Below are positions 28,128 to 36,539 of a stretch of DNA of 64,000 bases, piece after piece. The stretch covers positions 62,001 through 126,000 of the forward strand of contig NZ_JAUCCV010000004.1 in the NCBI RefSeq assembly GCF_034675905.1, written 5' to 3'. The DNA comes from Castellaniella sp034675905. Lineage in GTDB: Bacteria; Pseudomonadota; Gammaproteobacteria; Burkholderiales; Burkholderiaceae_B. A program made the translations under genes and the position numbers. Numbering within the stretch: the stretch's first letter is position 1; the number at the start of each line of letters is the position of its first letter. A model generated the notes under the pieces. It did no database searches. It had not been told where the DNA came from and saw nothing but the letters and a program-made list of their open reading frames with translations.

Positions 28128-29558
28128 TCACCACAGCACGAAGAACAACAGCCAGGCCCAGACGAAAGGCAGCATACCCGCCGCCACAGCACTCACGGCC
28201 AGCCCTTTGCGCCACCATCGAGCCGTGCGCAAACCCGCCAGGCGCCATTCAAAGCGCAAACTCCAGGCCAGCGCCAGCGCCAGCAACAGGAACCGCACTG
28301 GATTGGCCCAGCCCGTCGGCACGCCTTCGTGCTGCAAGAGCGTCAGCGTGGTGGCCGACAAACCCAGGAACACTCCGACTCCCGCCGCAGGGATCAAGCC
28401 CTGAGCCAGCTTGTGCACGCCTGCCAGACGGCTGCGCAGCAGACGCCCGCCGGCATCGCGCACACCGGGGTGCGGGCAGTCCGGCAGCACGCGGTCTGCC
28501 AGCCACAAGCCGCAGAACACCGCGCCACCCACCGCACAGGCCGCGCCGAAGATGAACAGAAGAATGACCGTGCCATCCAGCCAGCTGAAGCTGTCATTGA
28601 CCTGCGGGTAGTGCGTCAAGACGAACCAGGGCGCATTGTCCGCCAGCGGCCAATAGATGTCGCGGTTGACCAGCCAAGTCGCCACGGATTGCTTGATGGT
28701 GACAAACCAGGGGCTGGCGCTCCAGAGAAACGCTCCCACGGCCAGCCCCATCAGGCCAAACACGATCAGCATCGTCTGCCAGCCGCTGCCTTCCGCGACA
28801 TGGACGATCTCGGCTTCCGGTGAACGCGGCGACAGCGTGATGGCCCCGCGATAATCGCTGCAGCGGCCGCACATATGACAATCCGCCGCGCCTTGCATAT
28901 TGCGCAGCGGCAGCAAGGGTGCACAGTTGATGGATTCGATGCGCCGTACCGGCGCCCGCCAGGCCTGCGCATCCACCCGGTAGTACCAGGGGGCCAGCTT
29001 GGCCAACAGATTGAAGACTCCATTGACCGGACACAGATATTTGCACCAGACCCGCTTGTTACGGCCATACAGCCAACCGACGATCATGGCCGCGATCGTG
29101 GATCCGCCCAAAACGGCGGCCACCGCCCAGGGATACTGGTAGACACTGACCAATTGGCCGTAAATCGTCGTCAGGCTGAAAGCGACAAACGGCCAGCCGC
29201 CCCACCGCATCCAACGGGGGATCGCCCTGCCCCGGCCATGCCGGCTGGCCCATTCGGTCAGCGCGCCTTCCGGACAGAACAGACCACACCAGGCACGACC
29301 GAACAGAGGAATCGACACCAACACGAAAGGCCACCAGACGCCCCAAAACGCGAACTGAGCCACCACCGTGAGATTATTGAAGACCGACGCGCTGCGGTCA
29401 GGCAGCGGCAAGATGGCCGGAATGATCAGCAGGGCCAGATAGACGCCAACGATGACCCACTGAATCGCGCGGATGGCCTGCTGATGGTCACGCAGGAAGT
29501 CTCCAGCCTGCGCGACGTGCGCCCGAAACCCCTGCCCTCGAGAAACCGAACCGATCAT
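28128..29558 (-). CDS. ftrD: Polyferredoxin-like membrane protein FtrD (ferrous iron transport)
   Basis: A 476-residue membrane protein with about six helices and cysteine clusters of the NapH/NosR/FixG type: CGLFCPEG, CKYLCPVNG and CHMCGRC. In Bordetella and Brucella the FtrABCD system includes such an iron-sulfur membrane protein, thought to recycle electrons for the cupredoxin/permease couple. It is last in the operon, 101 bases after ftrC. That gap holds a GCGCCT/AGGCGC hairpin and a weak promoter-like TTGCAC/TATATT pair with a short 15-base spacer. On its own it could be called NapH-like; the neighbours decide the name. Confidence 0.85.
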   Translation of the reverse strand: MIGSVSRGQGFRAHVAQAGDFLRDHQQAIRAIQWVIVGVYLALLIIPAILPLPDRSASVFNNLTVVAQFAFWGVWWPFVLVSIPLFGRAWCGLFCPEGALTEWASRHGRGRAIPRWMRWGGWPFVAFSLTTIYGQLVSVYQYPWAVAAVLGGSTIAAMIVGWLYGRNKRVWCKYLCPVNGVFNLLAKLAPWYYRVDAQAWRAPVRRIESINCAPLLPLRNMQGAADCHMCGRCSDYRGAITLSPRSPEAEIVHVAEGSGWQTMLIVFGLMGLAVGAFLWSASPWFVTIKQSVATWLVNRDIYWPLADNAPWFVLTHYPQVNDSFSWLDGTVILLFIFGAACAVGGAVFCGLWLADRVLPDCPHPGVRDAGGRLLRSRLAGVHKLAQGLIPAAGVGVFLGLSATTLTLLQHEGVPTGWANPVRFLLLALALAWSLRFEWRLAGLRTARWWRKGLAVSAVAAGMLPFVWAWLLFFVLW

Positions 29559-29659
29559 CCCTGCCCTTTCGCAGTGCGCCTACCCGGCGCGCAAGGCGCA
29601 AAGAATATACCCGCCCCCCGCCGTGTGCAAATTCCAGCCATGATGCACATCCGCGCCGA

Positions 29660-30517
29660 TCAGGTGGCGGCCGGCGTCCCGGCCCGCCCCGACAAGGACC
29701 GGGGCTGGGCCGACGCCCGTCGCAGCAGGTACAAAACCACCCCCCAATAGCCCAGCCAGATCAGCAGCTGTGACAGAGCGGGATAGGCCCGGTAACCGGC
29801 GAAATCAGCCAATATCTTGCCCAGGCCGCCAGCAGTATCCAAGAGCCAGCTGCTGTCCCAGATCGGGTCCACCAGCACAGGCAGGACATCCAGTGAAATC
29901 AGGCGATCCGTGGCGGACACCAGCAAAGCGCCCGCCAACAGCAGCAGCAGGATTTCCGTCAGTTTGAAAAACCGCCGCCAGGTAATGATCCGCCCTCCCA
30001 GCTGCAACAGCCAGAACGTCAGCAGCGCCACGACGAACCCCCCGATGCCGGCCAGCACCATCGGCAGCGTCTGCCCGCCCTGCTGCGAGGACAGTACCGT
30101 GCCGTACAGGAACACCACCGTTTCGCTGCCCTCCCGCGCCACGGCGATCATGACCAGCGTCAGCAGACCCCACCAGTGATCACCACCGATCTGTGCAGAA
30201 GCGCCGCCCTCCAGTTCCCGGCGTAAACCGCGCCCGTGATGACGCATCCAGACCACCATCTGGACCACCAGCCCGCAAGCGGCCAGCGCCATCAGCGCCT
30301 GAAACCATTCCTGGCCTGTATCGGACAACCAGGACGCCATGCCCAGCAGCGCCAACGCCAAGGCCACGGCCAGCAGCAGCCCCGCGCCGACACCGCCCCA
30401 TAGCCAAGGCAGGCCGCGCCGTCCCTCGGGGGAACTGCGCAGCCAGGAATACAGGATGCCCACGACCAGCAGGGCCTCGACGCTTTCACGCCATACGATA
30501 AAGGCGACTTGTTCCAT
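29660..30517 (-). CDS. ftrC: FTR1 family high-affinity iron permease FtrC
   Basis: A 285-residue protein with seven predicted membrane helices and the two iron-binding RExxE motifs of FTR1/EfeU permeases: WRESVEALLVVG near the N terminus and AREGSETVVFLYG near residue 130. It moves iron across the inner membrane after oxidation in the periplasm. Starting 15 bases after ftrB, it is the core of the ftrABCD operon. Confidence 0.92.
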   Translation of the reverse strand: MEQVAFIVWRESVEALLVVGILYSWLRSSPEGRRGLPWLWGGVGAGLLLAVALALALLGMASWLSDTGQEWFQALMALAACGLVVQMVVWMRHHGRGLRRELEGGASAQIGGDHWWGLLTLVMIAVAREGSETVVFLYGTVLSSQQGGQTLPMVLAGIGGFVVALLTFWLLQLGGRIITWRRFFKLTEILLLLLAGALLVSATDRLISLDVLPVLVDPIWDSSWLLDTAGGLGKILADFAGYRAYPALSQLLIWLGYWGVVLYLLRRASAQPRSLSGRAGTPAAT

Positions 30518-30532
30518 GAAGGGCTTCCGAAA

Positions 30533-30883
30533 TCAGGGCTTGGGCAGCACGACCAACGTGCCCTTGACCTGAGGATGAAAATCGTCGAAGAAGGGATATT
30601 CACCCGGCCGGGACAGAGACAACACCACAAAAGACGTCACCCCCGGCCCCAACACTTTTTCCTTGCGCAAGGGCAGGCTCTCGAACTCGACGGCTTCGGT
30701 GCTTTCATTGACCAATACGATCTTGAACCGCCCGGCAGGGACTTCCAGCCGGGCAGGTTCAAAGGTGCCATCCGTCTTGAACGTCAGCTGATAGACCGGC
30801 ATGTCGGCACGCGCCGCTGAAACCGGGGCCAGCCATCCAGCCAGCGCTACTGCGATTGCCAGCATCCCTGACCAGGCCCGCAT
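30533..30883 (-). CDS. ftrB: Periplasmic cupredoxin-like protein FtrB
   Basis: A 116-residue secreted protein. A signal peptide (MRAWSGMLAIAVALAGWLAPVSAARA) is followed by a cupredoxin beta-barrel: TFEPARLEVPAGRFKIVLVNES, a glutamate-rich VEFESLPLRKEKVLGPG and the closing PGEYPFFDDFHPQVKGTLVV. The usual Cys ligand of blue-copper proteins is absent; Glu, Asp and His could bind metal instead. EfeO-type N-domains and FtrB share this form. It starts one base after the ftrA stop. Confidence 0.87.
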   Translation of the reverse strand: MRAWSGMLAIAVALAGWLAPVSAARADMPVYQLTFKTDGTFEPARLEVPAGRFKIVLVNESTEAVEFESLPLRKEKVLGPGVTSFVVLSLSRPGEYPFFDDFHPQVKGTLVVLPKP

Positions 30884-30884
30884 A

Positions 30885-31421
30885 TCAGTACCCGCCCTTC
30901 TTGCCGGTACCGGCGAACACGAAATCGTATTTCACTTCAAAGGTCTTGAACCAGGGGGCGACGCCGGTTTCCTTGTCCACATGACGACCGAAATGATTGT
31001 TATGCGCCGTTTCGGGTGACCCGATGATGAAGGTCAGCTGGTATTTCCCCGGCCCTTCGAGCTTGACGTTATCGCCATAGTGAGGGCCGTCATTGGCCAC
31101 CATGGGCATCAAGTCGCCCTTCAGGACCTTGTCGCTGCCCTGCTTCTGCAACACATACTGGATGTTCAGATACGGCGCCCAGGCGCCTTCGGGCAAACCA
31201 TTTTTGTTGTCGGCCGTGGCGTGGATGTCGGCTTCCAGGTGCACATCGGAATCCTTGGCGGCCCGCATCATACCGACGGGTTCCATTTCAACCGGCTGCA
31301 GATACACGGCGGCTACCTCCAGACCATGGATGTCCTTGGGCTCGCCGATAGGATATTCGGCCGCCAGCGCAGAAGACGCCAGACCCAGACCCGCCAAAGC
31401 AATAAGCAGCTTGTTCACCAT
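30885..31421 (-). CDS. ftrA: Periplasmic iron-binding protein FtrA (P19 family)
   Basis: A 178-residue secreted protein with signal peptide MVNKLLIALAGLGLASSALAA. The mature part is a P19/Tp34-type fold: YPIGEPKDIHGLEVAAVYL, the Met-rich PVEMEPVGMM and metal-binding histidines in SDVHLEADIHA and in the later HNNHFGRH segment. In P19, copper and iron bind at the dimer interface. It is the first gene of ftrABCD, with GGAG before the ATG and a Fur-box-like site 17 bases upstream. Confidence 0.9.
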   Translation of the reverse strand: MVNKLLIALAGLGLASSALAAEYPIGEPKDIHGLEVAAVYLQPVEMEPVGMMRAAKDSDVHLEADIHATADNKNGLPEGAWAPYLNIQYVLQKQGSDKVLKGDLMPMVANDGPHYGDNVKLEGPGKYQLTFIIGSPETAHNNHFGRHVDKETGVAPWFKTFEVKYDFVFAGTGKKGGY

Positions 31422-31437
31422 AAAAGTTCTCCGTCAT

Positions 31438-31456
31438 GATAAGCAGAATGATTCTC
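31438..31456. promoter_or_regulatory. Fur-box-like site upstream of ftrA
   Basis: The 19 bases GATAAGCAGAATGATTCTC match 14 of 19 positions of the Fur consensus GATAATGATAATCATTATC. The site sits just upstream of the ftrA Shine-Dalgarno sequence, where binding would block initiation. Iron-dependent repression is expected for a ferrous-iron uptake operon. Confidence 0.65.
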
Positions 31457-31569
31457 GTTAATTTAACACCGTCCGCCGCCATTTTCCTGACGCCAGGCTG
31501 AACAGGAGAGGGATTTTTGGCGATTCCTGAAGAGGAATACGGACTCAGGCACGTGTTTCGCCCCAGCAC

Positions 31570-31593
31570 CACCAGCGCCCTGAGGCGCTGGTG
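31570..31593. terminator. Hairpin downstream of phaR
   Basis: CACCAGCGCC (31570-31579) and GGCGCTGGTG (31584-31593) form a perfect 10-bp stem with a four-base loop, 40 bases past the phaR stop. No T-run follows on either strand, so it may be an mRNA-stabilising 3' end rather than an efficient terminator. The rest of 31457-31632 shows no gene. Confidence 0.5.
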
Positions 31594-31632
31594 TAGGTCA
31601 GCGTGTCTTTGAAACGGCCAGGGTGAAAAGAA

Positions 31633-32205
31633 TCAGCGTTTTTTCTTGCCGGATTCCGGCTGGCCCGGAAACGGGAAACCCGTAAACAGATTACGCGTCT
31701 GATCCTGCATCTGGTCTTGCATCTGCAGGAACACATGCCGGCTTTGCTCTATGTAGCTGTTCATCATGTTCTGCAGCGCCGGGGTTTGCATGTTCATCAG
31801 CTGCGTCCAGGCCTCCGGGCCGAAATGCTGCTGATACAGGCCCTGGGACTGTTCGGCCATGCGATCCTGGATGTCCATCAGCACCTGGATGTTCTTTTCC
31901 AGAAAGGTGCCCATGACCCCCTGCATGGCATGGCCGTAGAAGCGGATGATCTGGGCCAGCGCATTGGCCGAGAACATCGGCATCCCGCCGGATTCTTCTT
32001 CGAGGATGATCTGCAGCAGAATGCTGCGGGTCAGATCCTCGCCGCTTTTCGCGTCGAGAACGTGAAAGGCGGCGTTATCCAGCACCAGCTGCTTGATATC
32101 CGCCAGCGTGATGTACGCACTGGACTGGGTGTCGTAGAGCCGGCGGTTGGGATATTTCTTGATCAGCCGGTCGGGCTGCGCGGAAGTGGTTTGCGACATC
32201 TGCAT
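31633..32205 (-). CDS. phaR: Polyhydroxyalkanoate synthesis repressor PhaR
   Basis: A 190-residue regulator. The N-terminal DNA-binding module reads RLIKKYPNRRLYDTQSSAYITLADIKQLV, the PhaR/PHB-accumulation signature. The C-terminal half is rich in Met and Gln and helical, fitting PHB-granule binding. PhaR represses phasin and pha genes until it is titrated by polymer. The ATG at 32205 shares a base with the phaB stop (TGATG); a second ATG two codons later (32199) is also possible. Last gene of phaC-phaB-phaR. Confidence 0.93.
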   Translation of the reverse strand: MQMSQTTSAQPDRLIKKYPNRRLYDTQSSAYITLADIKQLVLDNAAFHVLDAKSGEDLTRSILLQIILEEESGGMPMFSANALAQIIRFYGHAMQGVMGTFLEKNIQVLMDIQDRMAEQSQGLYQQHFGPEAWTQLMNMQTPALQNMMNSYIEQSRHVFLQMQDQMQDQTRNLFTGFPFPGQPESGKKKR

Positions 32206-32942
32206 CAACCCATGTGCAAGCCGCCGTTGAGCGAAAAATCAGCTCCGGTGGAAAAACCTGCATCATCGGAAGACAGCCAGGCCACGATGGCGCCGATTTC
32301 TTCCGGGGTGCCCAGGCGTTTCACCGGAATGGTGGCGACGATCTTTTCCAGTACATCCGGCCGGATGGCGCGCACCATATCCGTGCCGATATACCCCGGC
32401 GACACCGTGTTGACGGTCACGCCCTTGCTGGCGACTTCCTGAGCCAGCGCCATGGTGAAACCGTGAATCCCGGCCTTGGCGGTGGAATAGTTGGTCTGAC
32501 CGAACTGGCCTTTCTGCCCATTGACGGAACTGATGTTGATGATGCGCCCCCACTGGCGATCAACCATATCGTCGATTACCTGTTTGGTGACATTGAACAA
32601 GCTGTTCAGGTTGGTATCGATGACCGTGCGCCAATCGTCCTGGCTCATTTTGCGGAATACGCCATCGCGGGTGATGCCGGCGTTATTGACCAGCACATCG
32701 ACCGGGCCGAATTGTTCCTTGATTTTGACGAAGGCCTGAACCGTGGAATCCCAATCAGATACATTGCCGACCGAGGCATTGAACTTGTAACCCAGGGCAG
32801 CCTGTTCCGCCAGCCATTTGGCATAATCACGGCTGGGACCGCAGCCCGCCACGACGGTAAAGCCTTCTTTGGCCAGGCGCTGGCAGATCGAGGTGCCGAT
32901 GCCGCCCATGCCTCCGGTGACATAAGCCAGTTTTCCACTCAT
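32205..32942 (-). CDS. phaB: Acetoacetyl-CoA reductase PhaB
   Basis: A 245-residue short-chain dehydrogenase with the NADPH site YVTGGMGGIGTSI, NNAGITRDGVF, catalytic Ser in INISSVNGQKGQFGQTN and YSTAK. The residues Q-K-G-Q-F-G-Q are typical of PhaB. It makes (R)-3-hydroxybutyryl-CoA, the PHB monomer. It follows phaC by 11 bases and overlaps phaR. Confidence 0.95.
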   Translation of the reverse strand: MSGKLAYVTGGMGGIGTSICQRLAKEGFTVVAGCGPSRDYAKWLAEQAALGYKFNASVGNVSDWDSTVQAFVKIKEQFGPVDVLVNNAGITRDGVFRKMSQDDWRTVIDTNLNSLFNVTKQVIDDMVDRQWGRIINISSVNGQKGQFGQTNYSTAKAGIHGFTMALAQEVASKGVTVNTVSPGYIGTDMVRAIRPDVLEKIVATIPVKRLGTPEEIGAIVAWLSSDDAGFSTGADFSLNGGLHMG

Positions 32943-32953
32943 AGGGTTCTCCT

Positions 32954-34630
32954 TCAGTCAGCTTTTACTTTGACATAGCGCCCAGGGGCGGGCTCTATGA
33001 TAGGGTATTTCTTATTGCCCAGGGACCGGCTGGCCCGTCGCAACGGCCCGCCATGGCCCGCCAGCCAGCCCAGCCAATCAGGCCACCAGCTGCCAGAGAC
33101 GTGGGTAGCAGTATCCAGCCATTCGGCTGGATCGCTGGGCAGATCATCCATATCCCGGAACCAGTAGCCGCGCCGGCCGCGTGCCGGCGGATTGATCACA
33201 CCGGCGATGTGGCCGGATTCCCCCAGCACGAAGCGCAACGGCCCGCGCAACAGCAAGGTGGAGGCATACGCGGACGCCCACGGCACGATGTGATCGTCAC
33301 GCGAAGCATACAGGTAGGCAGGCATATCCAGGGCACGCAAATCCACGGCCTGACCGCAGACGTGCAGCTGTCCGGTCTTCAGGCGATTTTCCAGATAGGT
33401 ATTGCGGAAATACCAGGTAAAGAAAGGCCCTGGCAAATTGGTGCCATCGGCATTCCAGGCCAGCAGATCGAAGGCTCTGGGGGACTCGCCCATCAGATAA
33501 TTGGAACCGACGTAGTTCCAGACCAATTCGGCCGGGCGCAGGAAGGAAAAGGTCGTGGACAATTCACCGGCCGTCATCAGGCCGCTGGCGCCCAGTTGCT
33601 GTTCTCGCGTGCGGGCATGCCACTCGTCGACAAAGACATCCATGATGCCGGTATCGCGAAAATCCAGGAAGGTCGTCAGCAGCGTGAGCGCAGCCACCGG
33701 ATCCCGGCCTTGCGCCCGGGCCACGGCCAGAGCGGTGGACAGCAAGGTGCCGCCTACGCAAAACCCCAGGGCATTGATCTGCGGCTGGCGACTGATGTCC
33801 TGCGTCACGGCAATAGCCTGCAGGACCCCATCCTGGATGTAGTCATCCCAGGTCTTGGCGTCGATGCCGTCGCCATCGTCGGAGCGGGGATTACGCCAGG
33901 AAATCATGTAAACCTGAAAACCCGCCTGCAAGGCGTGGCGCACCAGGGAGTTGGCGGGCTGCAGGTCCAATATGTAATATTTATTGATGCAAGGCGGCAC
34001 CATCAACAGCGGCCGCTGATGCACCTGGGCGCACTGCGGCTGGTACTGAATCACCTGCATCAATGCGTTTTCGTACACCACCGCACCGGGCGTGACCGCC
34101 AAATTATCGCCGGGGGCAAAGGCGGATTCGTCGGTCTGGGTGATGCGGCAGCGACGCAGATCGTGCAGCATGTTGGACAGGCCGCGCTGCAAGGTATCGC
34201 CGCCGCTGCGCAGCAGCGCCTGAATGGCATCGGGGTTGCTGGCCAGAAAATTCGATGGGGCGGCGGCCTCGATCCATTGCATGACGGAAAACTGCAGCCG
34301 TTCGCGGCTGGCGTCATCAACGTCGGCAACCCGGGCCAGGTCCTGCAGCGCACGCGCCATGATCAGATAGGCATGGGCTGAAAACAAGGCATGAGGATTG
34401 CCTGACCAGGCATCCGAGGCAAACCGCCGATCGGACAGAGGCGGCAGGCTGCCCTGACGGGCTTGACTCAACAGCGCTTGCCAAGCCTGCAAAAAATCGG
34501 ACTGTACGGCGGACAGACGGTCTGACGAGGCGCTAGGCGGTATCGACCGCCGAGATGAATTCGTATCGCCCACTACACCCCCCGCCCATGCAAGGCCTGA
34601 TACAGCCTCACGACCACTCGTGCTGTCCAT
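32954..34630 (-). CDS. phaC: Class I poly(R)-hydroxyalkanoic acid synthase PhaC
   Basis: A 558-residue synthase. The active-site Cys291 lies in the lipase-like box GFCVGGTLL; the catalytic Asp is in YASRDDHIVPW and the His in GESGHIAGVINPP. The N-terminal region (SNPDAIQALLRSGGDTLQRGLSN) is that of class I enzymes, which work alone without PhaE. At 558 residues it is slightly shorter than the Cupriavidus enzyme. The Shine-Dalgarno sequence is weak. No phaA thiolase gene follows, unlike the classic phaCAB order. Confidence 0.94.
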   Translation of the reverse strand: MDSTSGREAVSGLAWAGGVVGDTNSSRRSIPPSASSDRLSAVQSDFLQAWQALLSQARQGSLPPLSDRRFASDAWSGNPHALFSAHAYLIMARALQDLARVADVDDASRERLQFSVMQWIEAAAPSNFLASNPDAIQALLRSGGDTLQRGLSNMLHDLRRCRITQTDESAFAPGDNLAVTPGAVVYENALMQVIQYQPQCAQVHQRPLLMVPPCINKYYILDLQPANSLVRHALQAGFQVYMISWRNPRSDDGDGIDAKTWDDYIQDGVLQAIAVTQDISRQPQINALGFCVGGTLLSTALAVARAQGRDPVAALTLLTTFLDFRDTGIMDVFVDEWHARTREQQLGASGLMTAGELSTTFSFLRPAELVWNYVGSNYLMGESPRAFDLLAWNADGTNLPGPFFTWYFRNTYLENRLKTGQLHVCGQAVDLRALDMPAYLYASRDDHIVPWASAYASTLLLRGPLRFVLGESGHIAGVINPPARGRRGYWFRDMDDLPSDPAEWLDTATHVSGSWWPDWLGWLAGHGGPLRRASRSLGNKKYPIIEPAPGRYVKVKAD

Positions 34631-34730
34631 TCTGACATGCTGGCGGCAGGCGTCAATCCGGGTAAGTCGCTAGTATTCCACCTGTCTGGACACCGCCCGG
34701 CAAAAGCTGGCCGCCGCTGTCCGCGCAGGA

Positions 34731-35519
34731 TCATGCCAGCCACGCGAGCGTGGCCTGGCGCCCCGTGCGTGCTTGCCGGCGGTAGGAAAAATACCGCTCT
34801 GCCTGACGGTAGGTGCATTCCCCGCTGAGCTCGACCCGGGCCACACCGGCCTGTGCCAGTCGCCGTTCAGCCAAACCGGCCAGGTCCGCCAGCCAGTGCC
34901 CTGCCCGTACCGATGGCGCAAAACAGCCCGCCGCCCCCGCATCCTCCGCCGCAAAAGCAGCGCGGACCTCGTCTCCGACCTCGAAAACATCCGGCCCGAT
35001 CCCGGGGCCGATCCAGGCCCGCCACCCGCGTGCCGAAGCTGCTCGCCGCTGCATAGCAGCCAGGGTGTTTTCCAGCACGCCCGCCGCCAGGCCGCGCCAT
35101 CCGGCGTGCGCAACGCCCAGCACCGTGCCGGCATCATCTGCCAACACCACCGGCAGGCAGTCCGCCGTCATGATGGCCAACGGCAGGCCACGGCTCGCCG
35201 TGATGGCGGCATCGGCGCAAGGCGCGACACCGAGGGCGGTCAGCCCTGCCGGTTCCGCTGCGACGGCCTCGTCGGCATGCCATACCGTCGTTCCATGCAC
35301 CTGATCCAACCAAAGCGGCGCCGCCGGCAGACCGGCTTGCACCCGAGCGCGATTTTCCTGCACGGCGGCAGGATCATCCCCGACATGAAGGCCCAGATTC
35401 AGACTATCCCAAGGCGCCGCACTGACGCCGCCGGCGCGCCAGGTGCTGACATATTGCACCCCCTGCCAGGGGGCCCCGGTCACGCCTTGCAGGCCCGCCG
35501 CCCATTCGATGATCCGCAT
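34731..35519 (-). CDS. pgeF: Peptidoglycan editing factor PgeF (YfiH, laccase domain)
   Basis: A 262-residue multicopper-polyphenol-oxidase-like protein. The metal site is marked by VHGTTVWHADEA, MTADCLPVVLAD and GVAHAGWRGLAAGVLE. Family members remove mis-incorporated amino acids (L-Ser in place of L-Ala) from UDP-MurNAc peptides, and some show purine-nucleoside activity. The start at 35519 gives the family N terminus (MRIIEWAAGLQGV) and overlaps the rluD stop as TGATG, indicating coupling. Confidence 0.9.
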   Translation of the reverse strand: MRIIEWAAGLQGVTGAPWQGVQYVSTWRAGGVSAAPWDSLNLGLHVGDDPAAVQENRARVQAGLPAAPLWLDQVHGTTVWHADEAVAAEPAGLTALGVAPCADAAITASRGLPLAIMTADCLPVVLADDAGTVLGVAHAGWRGLAAGVLENTLAAMQRRAASARGWRAWIGPGIGPDVFEVGDEVRAAFAAEDAGAAGCFAPSVRAGHWLADLAGLAERRLAQAGVARVELSGECTYRQAERYFSYRRQARTGRQATLAWLA

Positions 35520-36484
35520 CAGCCTTTTCCGCCCCAGCCCAGCTGCGCTTGCACGGCGCAAAAATCTTCCGGCAAGGCGGCGCTAAATGACTGCCACTGT
35601 CCTGTGCCGGGTTCCTGAAAACTGAGCGCGCGGGCATGCAACATCTGCCGAGTAGCGCCGGCAAGCGCGCGCCCGCCATACACGCTGTCGCCCAACAAGG
35701 GGTGTTTCAACAGCGCCATGTGCACCCGGATCTGATGGGTGCGGCCGGTTTCCAGATGGCACACGACTTCGGATATCGGCTGCTCACCACAGTATCCGAT
35801 CCGTTGGACGGCATAGTGCGTGATGGCAGGCTTGGGCGCCAGAGGCCGGTCAGCGCTCATGCGCACCGGCACCCGGGCATCGCGGCCGATCGGGGCCTCG
35901 ATCGTGCCCTGTCCCGACAAGGCGCCGTGCACCAGGGCGCAATATTCTCGTTTGACGGTCCGCGCCTGCAACTGGCGCACCAACGCGGTCTGGGCAAGCT
36001 CGGTACGGGCGACGACCAGCAGGCCGGACGTGTCCTTGTCCAGGCGATGGACAATGCCGGCGCGGGCGACATGCAGCAATTCCGGATAGCGGTGCAGCAA
36101 GCCATTCAGCAAGGTGCCATGCCAATTGCCCGCCCCGGGGTGGGTGACCAGTCCGGCGGGTTTGTCCACCACGATCCAGTCCGGCGATTCAGCCACCACC
36201 CCGAAATCGACCGGCTCGGGCACGAAGGCCAGGTCTTCGGGCGCCTGCTGCGGCCAGACCTGAATCCGGGCGCCAGGCCCGACCGGGGTGCGAATTTTGC
36301 CGACCACCCCGTCCACCTGGACGCAACCATCTGCAATCCAGGCCTGCAACCGGCTGCGGGAATGCTGGGGCAACAGCTTGGCCAGCACCTTGTCCAGGCG
36401 GTCCGGCAGGGCATGCAGGGGCAGCGTAAATAGCGTCGGCTCGTCGGGGCCGGCATCCTCTGTGGCGAACTCTGTGTCAGGCAT
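35519..36484 (-). CDS. rluD: 23S rRNA pseudouridine(1911/1915/1917) synthase RluD
   Basis: A 321-residue RluA-family enzyme. An S4 domain (RLDKVLAKLLPQHSRSRLQAWI) precedes the core with the catalytic Asp in HRLDKDTSGLLVVA and the RTHQIRVHMALLKHPLLGD motif. It modifies helix 69 of 23S rRNA. It forms a unit with pgeF and is divergent from bamD; the 55-base gap must hold both promoters. The rluD/bamD divergence is common in proteobacteria. Confidence 0.95.
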   Translation of the reverse strand: MPDTEFATEDAGPDEPTLFTLPLHALPDRLDKVLAKLLPQHSRSRLQAWIADGCVQVDGVVGKIRTPVGPGARIQVWPQQAPEDLAFVPEPVDFGVVAESPDWIVVDKPAGLVTHPGAGNWHGTLLNGLLHRYPELLHVARAGIVHRLDKDTSGLLVVARTELAQTALVRQLQARTVKREYCALVHGALSGQGTIEAPIGRDARVPVRMSADRPLAPKPAITHYAVQRIGYCGEQPISEVVCHLETGRTHQIRVHMALLKHPLLGDSVYGGRALAGATRQMLHARALSFQEPGTGQWQSFSAALPEDFCAVQAQLGWGGKG

Positions 36485-36539
36485 GGCGACAAATCATATA
36501 ATCTGCCGACAATGCTAACACCTTGATCAAGGATGCCCC

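Noticed and set aside
29604..29630. Internal promoter for ftrD (TTGCAC and TATATT on the minus strand)
   Set aside because: The 15-base spacer is too short for a confident sigma-70 call; mentioned only as a weak possibility.
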